Shown piece by piece: positions 59,101-64,000 of a stretch of 64,000 bases of DNA. The position numbers and the translations under genes are program-made. The DNA is taken from positions 1-64,000 of the forward strand of contig DJWJ01000019.1 in NCBI GenBank assembly GCA_002440965.1, written 5' to 3'. Each line of letters opens with the position of its first letter. Within the stretch, counting starts at the first letter, position 1. This DNA comes from Candidatus Omnitrophica bacterium UBA6233 (GTDB lineage: Bacteria > Omnitrophota > Gorgyraeia > Gygaellales > Profunditerraquicolaceae). The notes beneath the pieces were generated by a model. That model had not been told where the DNA came from. It saw nothing but the letters and a program-made list of their open reading frames with translations, and did not search any database.

Positions 59101-60041
59101 TTATTTTTTTTCGATAAAGCCCTTATCCTATATTCTTCTATCGTTTTCTTTATTCCATCTTCTAATAACATCTTCGGGGCGTAGCCCAAAGCATTAAGTC
59201 GTGAAACATCCATACATTTACGCGGCATACCATCAGACTTTGCGGTATCCCAATTTATAAAACCTTTATAGCCTGTTTTTTGAGCAATTAGTTTTACTAA
59301 ATCCCGAATTGAAATATCAATACCCCAACCAATATTGATAAATGCAGATTCGTTGTAATTATCTATCAGGAAAAGAATGGCTTCGGCGGCGTCATCTACA
59401 TGCATGAACTCCCGCCTTGCTGAACCCGTCCCCCAGACAGTAACACTATCTATCTCTGAGCCTACAGCATCAACAAATTTCTTAACAAGGGCGGCTAGCA
59501 CATGTGAGCGCGAAGGATCAAAGCTATCATTAGTCCCATACAAATTGCACGGCATCACGCTGATACCCCCAAACCCATATTGCTTACGGTAATATTCAAC
59601 CATTTTAAGGCCCGCAATTTTCGCTAAGGCATAACTTTCATTTGTCGGCTCTAATGGTCCAGTGAGTAAATACTCCTCTCTCATAGGTTGAAGGCATTCG
59701 CGCGGATAAATACAAGAGCTACCCAGGAAACAAAACTTTTTAACTCCACTCAAAAATGATTGATGTATTACATTATTCTGAATTGCGAGATTATCAAAAA
59801 GAAATTCGGCAGGATGCTCAAGGTTAGCCTGAATACCTCCAACGCGGGCAGCAGCAAAGATAACTATTTCCGGCTTCTGCATCGCGAAAAAATTCTTAAC
59901 AGCGAGAGAATCTCTCAAGTCGAGTTCCCGATGATTACTCAAAACAAGATTTTCAAATCCCTTTTTTTTGAGCAAACGTACTATTGCTGATCCCAACATC
60001 CCGCTGTGTCCGGCAACATATATACGATTATTTTTATCCAT
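59097..60041 (-). CDS. fcl: GDP-L-fucose synthase / GDP-L-colitose synthase-type epimerase-reductase
   Basis: A 314-aa SDR: RIYVAGHSGMLGSAIVRLL, VFAAARVGGIQANLEHP-type block, FLGSSCIYPRECLQPMREEYLLTGPLEPTNESYALAKIAGLKM with catalytic YxxxK, and RREFMHVDDAAEAILFL. This is the GDP-fucose synthase family, which also includes ColC of the colitose pathway. Because a ColD-type dehydrase lies just upstream (60894-62075), GDP-colitose is as plausible a product as GDP-fucose. The neighbouring GT11 favours fucose. No gmd gene is in the window. Confidence 0.92.
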   Translation of the reverse strand: MDKNNRIYVAGHSGMLGSAIVRLLKKKGFENLVLSNHRELDLRDSLAVKNFFAMQKPEIVIFAAARVGGIQANLEHPAEFLFDNLAIQNNVIHQSFLSGVKKFCFLGSSCIYPRECLQPMREEYLLTGPLEPTNESYALAKIAGLKMVEYYRKQYGFGGISVMPCNLYGTNDSFDPSRSHVLAALVKKFVDAVGSEIDSVTVWGTGSARREFMHVDDAAEAILFLIDNYNESAFINIGWGIDISIRDLVKLIAQKTGYKGFINWDTAKSDGMPRKCMDVSRLNALGYAPKMLLEDGIKKTIEEYRIRALSKKNK

Positions 60042-60090
60042 TTGAATTCATCTATTAATAAACTATCCTTAAAAACATATGCCTAACATG

Positions 60091-60897
60091 TTATACTTTG
60101 CTCCATAATTCCGGAACTAAATCTCTCGGACTACTCCTGGCTTTTTCAGTAAACCATTTTTGTGGTGCAAATACCTTCTTGTTCGGATTTTTATTCAGCC
60201 ATGCTCCCCACCAGCTAAAAGTACTATTAGCAATAATGTTATGCTTACACAAACTCATTAAACGCATGTCTTCATAATTTTTATCTGCCCCGTTGTGATC
60301 AACAAATGTAACCGGATACGGAAGTTTAAAATTATCACGTACCCAAAGGATATCATCGGCAAATATAAAAAAATGCGGTTTCTTAAGATCGCGAACAATG
60401 CGTTTAGCGGAATCCAAGTAATAATCAAAACTGCAACTTTCTAATATCTGCTCCTTATAAGTATTAGGCAGGTAATCTGACCTACGTATATGCACACTTA
60501 CCGAATCACAACACATAATTTGCCCAACGACTTCTTTATCTCTACCCGATAATGGCAACTTTACAGATAGTTCGCACCTAATAATATCAGCAATACTTTT
60601 AAAATATTTCTCGCTTTGCCAATAACCGAGCAAGTAAACTTTATCAGGAAGTTGCAATATTTCGGGATCAAAATGAAAGTGTTTTTCCCGTACATGTTTT
60701 ACTTCTGCTAATTCATCCGGTGTAGCAAAATTTTCTACAATATTTAAATGGTTTAAGGAATACGCGTGTATCTTATAAAACTCGAATTCCGATATATCAA
60801 TTTTTAATTCCGCATGACAAATTTCGGACAGATGCCGCCCAACAGCATATTGAAAACACTGATTCCCAAGTCCACCGATTAATCTAGTAATAATCAT
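60091..60897 (-). CDS. GT11 alpha-1,2-fucosyltransferase family
   Basis: A 268-aa GT11 enzyme: IITRLIGGLGNQCFQYAVGRHLS at the N-terminus, SVHIRRSDYL (HxRRxD nucleotide-binding motif), FIFADDILWVRDNF, and NIIANSTFSWWGAWLN near the C-terminus. Family members add fucose from GDP-fucose in alpha-1,2 linkage; a GDP-3-deoxyfucose (colitose) donor is conceivable here. It lies between fcl and colD and overlaps colD by 4 bases. Confidence 0.93.
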   Translation of the reverse strand: MIITRLIGGLGNQCFQYAVGRHLSEICHAELKIDISEFEFYKIHAYSLNHLNIVENFATPDELAEVKHVREKHFHFDPEILQLPDKVYLLGYWQSEKYFKSIADIIRCELSVKLPLSGRDKEVVGQIMCCDSVSVHIRRSDYLPNTYKEQILESCSFDYYLDSAKRIVRDLKKPHFFIFADDILWVRDNFKLPYPVTFVDHNGADKNYEDMRLMSLCKHNIIANSTFSWWGAWLNKNPNKKVFAPQKWFTEKARSSPRDLVPELWSKV

Positions 60898-62075
60898 GCC
60901 TCATGCCTCTTAAGACAATCGGTTAAAGTTTTAATATCTTTCTTATTTAATTCCGGATAGTTCCCGCAATAAAACCCCCGATCATGGACAAAATCAACAT
61001 CAGGGAGTTCATATGAATAAAGAATATATTTTTTGTAAAAAGGTTGTCTCTGAATGTTGCCGGCAATTATGGGACGGGTCTCAATGCCGGCGTTAGAGAA
61101 AAGTTTCATATATCTGCATTTGAGCTGCGGAGTTTTGCATAAAACCGGAAATGCGAAATTAGAAAGCACCGAAATATGCGACCTATCAAGCGTTTGCAGG
61201 TCAGGATTATCTTTTACTATAGACTCCAGCAATAAGTAATTTCTTTGTCTTATAGCTATATTCTCCTTTAAGAATTTTAATTGATATCGTCCCAGAAAGC
61301 CTGTTATCTCAGTCGGGCGAATATTATAACCCAGATCATAAAAAGTGTATTTCGCTTCGAATTCGGAATTAATATTGTATTTCTTCCGCCACCTATGTTG
61401 TTTAGGCGCACTTAAATTACGGTCCCACCCATTTGCACGGACAATTCTAAGCATTTCATCTATCTCTCCGTCGTTTGTGCAAATCATCCCACCCTCGACA
61501 GTAGACATATGGTGTGCAACAAAAAATGAAAACGAAGACATTATTCCGAAATTTCCAGTTTTACCAGAAGGTAATTCTGTTCCTAATGCTTCACAATTAT
61601 CTTCAATTAGAATAATCTGGGCTTCATTACAAACTTTACGAATAACATCAAGATCTCCCGCAAAACCAAGCGCGTTAGTAACAAAAAATGCCCGGAGATC
61701 TGTCTGGTTCAGCCGTTTTTTAAGATTGGATGCCATAACGTTCAGAGTCCTTTGATCGCAATCAATTGGAACTGGTTGCATACCAAGCTGCAGAATAGGC
61801 ATAACATTTGTAGACCAGGTTAACGCTGAAAAACCAATTTTATCCCCATCTTTCAATCTGCCAAGGTTTTTAAGCGCTTGAAGCATAGCAAGATTAGCGC
61901 TCCCTCCGCTATTCACAAGAGTCGCATTCTTTACACCTTGAAATACGGCAAATTCTTTTTCAAAGGCTACAACCTGTTCCCCCATACTTAACTTCTTGGC
62001 TTTTAAAATAAACTTTACTAAGGCATCTTTCGTATCAAGTTCATTTAAAAAAGCACTTTTCATTAAGGGAATCAT
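60894..62075 (-). CDS. colD: ColD-type PLP dehydrase (GDP-4-keto-6-deoxymannose 3-dehydratase)
   Basis: A 393-aa DegT-fold enzyme in which the catalytic Lys is replaced by His (SFFVAHHMSTVEGGM near residue 185), as in GDP-4-keto-6-deoxy-D-mannose 3-dehydratase. It lacks the cysteine-rich RfbH insert, and the ANGWDRNL segment matches ColD-like proteins. It would produce the 3,6-dideoxy precursor of GDP-colitose, finished by the epimerase-reductase at 59097. This is the second His-type dehydrase in the window; rfbH serves the CDP pathway. Confidence 0.82.
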   Translation of the reverse strand: MIPLMKSAFLNELDTKDALVKFILKAKKLSMGEQVVAFEKEFAVFQGVKNATLVNSGGSANLAMLQALKNLGRLKDGDKIGFSALTWSTNVMPILQLGMQPVPIDCDQRTLNVMASNLKKRLNQTDLRAFFVTNALGFAGDLDVIRKVCNEAQIILIEDNCEALGTELPSGKTGNFGIMSSFSFFVAHHMSTVEGGMICTNDGEIDEMLRIVRANGWDRNLSAPKQHRWRKKYNINSEFEAKYTFYDLGYNIRPTEITGFLGRYQLKFLKENIAIRQRNYLLLESIVKDNPDLQTLDRSHISVLSNFAFPVLCKTPQLKCRYMKLFSNAGIETRPIIAGNIQRQPFYKKYILYSYELPDVDFVHDRGFYCGNYPELNKKDIKTLTDCLKRHEA

Positions 62076-62096
62076 AAAATAAACCTCACAATCTTT

Positions 62097-63005
62097 TTAA
62101 ACAGTAAATCTAAAATGATTTATTTTCTCTTTTTCCTGGAGTTGATATGCCTCAAGTCCAACAGTCGTTTCTCCCGGACGCGGAATCATATAAGCAACAA
62201 CTTTATCTAAAAAACCCATTCTGACATCTGCATGATAAATTCTTTGAGATAAATCAATGTCATTAACTCGATTCCAACTCTTCCGCCAGCAATTGATATT
62301 ATACTTAATAAATTTAAGATACGAGCGATACAACCATGTCTGCGTACCTCCTAATCTCGGGCAATCATTTGGCACGAGTCCATTTTTTCTTGTATAATAC
62401 GGATCCAACGCTTTAACTCCTGTATCCACTCTTTTTACCCCATGACGCTCTTCTACATACTGTGCGGATACAAATTCATAGTTCCCATGTTGAGCAAATC
62501 GCAAAAGAACCTCGATATGATCTGATATCCAAGTATCATCATCATCAATCCTAGCTATCCATTTACCCTTAATCATGCTCAATCCAGTATTCGCGGCAAC
62601 CACAGGACCTGCCAGCCAATGGTTTTCAGCGGTTTCGGGATACCGACAGACTCTTTGGGGTATATTGTAAAACCTGACTCGCGGATCTTTAATTTTAGAA
62701 ATACGATGTTCAGTATCATCAGTACAATGATCGCCTATAATAATAAGTTCCAGGTTCTTATAGGTCTGTCCCAAAACAGAAGGAACAGCCCTTTCCATTA
62801 AAATTTCCCCTCTGTTATAAGTAGGAATATAGACCGATACCAATGAATTTTCATTAGGATTATTATACTGATGCTCATATTTCAAACGGACAACTTTAAG
62901 CATCAACGGTTCCGTAACGGCATAACGTACAGAATTAAAACCACTTATCAATTTATCTTGAAAAGTACGCTTAGTAATTTTACTTTTATAAATTATATCT
63001 ACCAT
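62097..63005 (-). CDS. GT2 glycosyltransferase
   Basis: A 302-aa family 2 transferase: LVSVYIPTYNRGEILMERAV (about residues 55-75), IIGDHCTDDTEH, NTGLSMIKGKWIARIDDDDTW with the DDD metal motif. An N-terminal 50-residue extension is basic and not conserved as far as I can tell. Specificity unknown. An AAGGTGAT site precedes the ATG. It sits between the amidotransferase and the ColD-type gene. Confidence 0.88.
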   Translation of the reverse strand: MVDIIYKSKITKRTFQDKLISGFNSVRYAVTEPLMLKVVRLKYEHQYNNPNENSLVSVYIPTYNRGEILMERAVPSVLGQTYKNLELIIIGDHCTDDTEHRISKIKDPRVRFYNIPQRVCRYPETAENHWLAGPVVAANTGLSMIKGKWIARIDDDDTWISDHIEVLLRFAQHGNYEFVSAQYVEERHGVKRVDTGVKALDPYYTRKNGLVPNDCPRLGGTQTWLYRSYLKFIKYNINCWRKSWNRVNDIDLSQRIYHADVRMGFLDKVVAYMIPRPGETTVGLEAYQLQEKEKINHFRFTV

Positions 63006-63061
63006 AAAAAATCACCTTAGGTATTTCATTTATATTTTTTCCGGAATGCCTCTTTAAAGAA

Positions 63062-64000
63062 TTAATCATCCACACCGCCGCCCCATATTGTGTGCCTCAA
63101 TCTCCATTGGCCATTAATTTTTGACCAAAGATGAGGTGAACGGAAATGATCACAAAGTTCCATAAATCTCTCTGGTTTAATTTCTAAATAATTCATAATT
63201 TCTTTAAAGTATTTGTCCGGAAACTCACCATCGAATTTTTTCACTAGGGCAACACCTTCTTCCCGTGTCAAATGGTTATTCCTTATCTCCTGGGAAGCAT
63301 CATAAGTAGCCCGTCCGATCCCAAATTTAATAAATGTTGTATAATAATGGAGATCATCAATCTTATCATCAATACTATTGTATTTGCTATAAGTCCCCTG
63401 AGTCCTAAACGGTCTGGCCTTAAATCCCGTATTTTCAACCGCATAATAATACACTTCTTCCGGTGTCCACTTGAGGTAATATCCGAGATAATGCACCTCA
63501 ATAGCTGCTTTTTCCAGCTCAACCGGGCTGCAAGGTAAAAAAGGCATCAGATCATTAAGTGAAACGTTATATTTATCTGTTAACTCCCTGATAGATATTC
63601 CTCCTAAGTAAATTTCATCTAAATCTTTAAACATATAATATGATTTGTCGCGCAATGACTTGGTATTATCGGCAAGAGGATTGCCGTATTCAGCCTCATT
63701 TTCTCCGTAAAAAACAAGAGGTATCCCGAATTTCGCAGCAAGCTTGGGCCCTAAATTCTTTTGGCCCAAAATAAAAGTTTGAAAAGGATGGAACAAGTTT
63801 TCTATACTCAGCCTTGTTAAAAGCTTCATAATCTGTCCATTATGATTAAAGCTTAGATTGTCAAAACCTCCGATATCCAGCCAATTCTTAAAATTCTTGT
63901 AACCGTAATCCGTATATAAAATCGGGGACCAGGTCACTGTCAATGGATGCATTCCATACTTATACTTCAAAATATGCGCCTGATAAGCGCTGTCTTTACC
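63062..64000 (-). CDS. N-acetyl sugar amidotransferase (WbpG/PseA-like), 5' end beyond window
   Basis: An ATP-pyrophosphatase-type amidotransferase that makes acetamidino sugars with a HisH/HisF-like partner. The reading frame continues to the last base, where it still encodes GKDSAYQAHILKYKYGMHPLTV; GKDS is the PP-loop, so roughly 60-80 N-terminal residues lie outside. YGMHPLTVTWSP, DIGGFDNLSFNHNG, YGENEAEYGNP and the C-terminal FRSPHLWSKINGQWRLRHTIWGG are family blocks. Partners would be expected just beyond the right edge or nearby. Confidence 0.9.
   Translation of the reverse strand, partial: GKDSAYQAHILKYKYGMHPLTVTWSPILYTDYGYKNFKNWLDIGGFDNLSFNHNGQIMKLLTRLSIENLFHPFQTFILGQKNLGPKLAAKFGIPLVFYGENEAEYGNPLADNTKSLRDKSYYMFKDLDEIYLGGISIRELTDKYNVSLNDLMPFLPCSPVELEKAAIEVHYLGYYLKWTPEEVYYYAVENTGFKARPFRTQGTYSKYNSIDDKIDDLHYYTTFIKFGIGRATYDASQEIRNNHLTREEGVALVKKFDGEFPDKYFKEIMNYLEIKPERFMELCDHFRSPHLWSKINGQWRLRHTIWGGGVDD

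Overview
The window is a continuous, almost gene-saturated stretch of a Gram-negative-type bacterial chromosome. Every gene I can support lies on the minus strand. The envelope gene content (three ADP-heptose-type GT9 transferases, a GmhB-like phosphatase, O-antigen polymerase/ligase and flippase genes), the visibly A+T-rich sequence, and dispersed hairpins built on the core AGAACCGTCCC fit an uncultivated Gram-negative lineage. Candidatus Omnitrophota is my best guess, by impression only. Nothing in the sequence proves the taxon, and base composition was judged by eye.

Layout, right edge to left edge, which is the direction of transcription. (1) 47.4-64 kb is a surface-polysaccharide block. 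It holds an N-acetyl-sugar amidotransferase cut by the window edge, GT2 transferases, a GDP-colitose-like pair (ColD-type dehydrase and GDP-fucose-synthase/ColC-type enzyme) with a GT11 fucosyltransferase between them, a Wzx flippase, a GT-B transferase, an RfbV-like GT2, an Rmd-like reductase, two methyltransferases, a Wzy-like protein, a GT4 and a GT9. (2) 40.8-47.4 kb is an accessory cassette region that splits the polysaccharide locus. It contains RelBE, a truncated sulfatase-like gene, an epimerase 3' remnant, two AAA/DUF4143 ATPases, a BRO-N protein and TacAT. Most of these units have their own near-consensus promoter. Three units are followed directly by a shared GC-rich repeat, and TacAT sits between 13-bp direct repeats. 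The initiating phosphosugar transferase (42.0-42.6 kb) is enclosed in this region. (3) 17.2-40.8 kb looks like a roughly 20-gene operon headed by a WbpM/CapD-type dehydratase with an apparently leaderless promoter. It encodes RfbF, RfbG and RfbH (the CDP-3,6-dideoxyhexose route), a YerE-like thiamine-diphosphate enzyme, a NeuB-like synthase, an SDR, a metallo-beta-lactamase-fold protein and a C-methyltransferase. An array of GT-C membrane transferases paired with dolichol-phosphate-mannose-synthase-like GT2s follows. (4) 11-17 kb carries a decayed nucleotidyltransferase unit, ManC, GT9, an aminotransferase, GT2 and a GmhB-like phosphatase. (5) 0.1-11 kb is mostly housekeeping: a GT28 glycolipid transferase, PriA, Fmt, a GT-C, two tandem GalT paralogues, GAPDH and a spermidine-synthase-like membrane protein.

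How it fits together: the genes build NDP-sugars (GDP-mannose-derived, CDP-dideoxyhexose-derived, UDP-GlcNAc-derived), place the first sugar on a lipid carrier, extend it, flip it, polymerise it and ligate it. The GT-C/GT2 pairs suggest extra periplasmic decoration.

The most interesting points are: a possible CDP-linked branched-sugar pathway combining RfbFGH with YerE-like and NeuB-like enzymes; a PriA whose helicase motifs are all degenerate and which carries a repeat arm beside the lost Walker A; a second GalT lacking the catalytic histidine; a heptanucleotide repeat inside manC that could switch its frame; two promoters placed exactly 8 nt from the start codon; and the repeat-bordered cassette region. 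No rRNA, tRNA, CRISPR array or transposase was seen.
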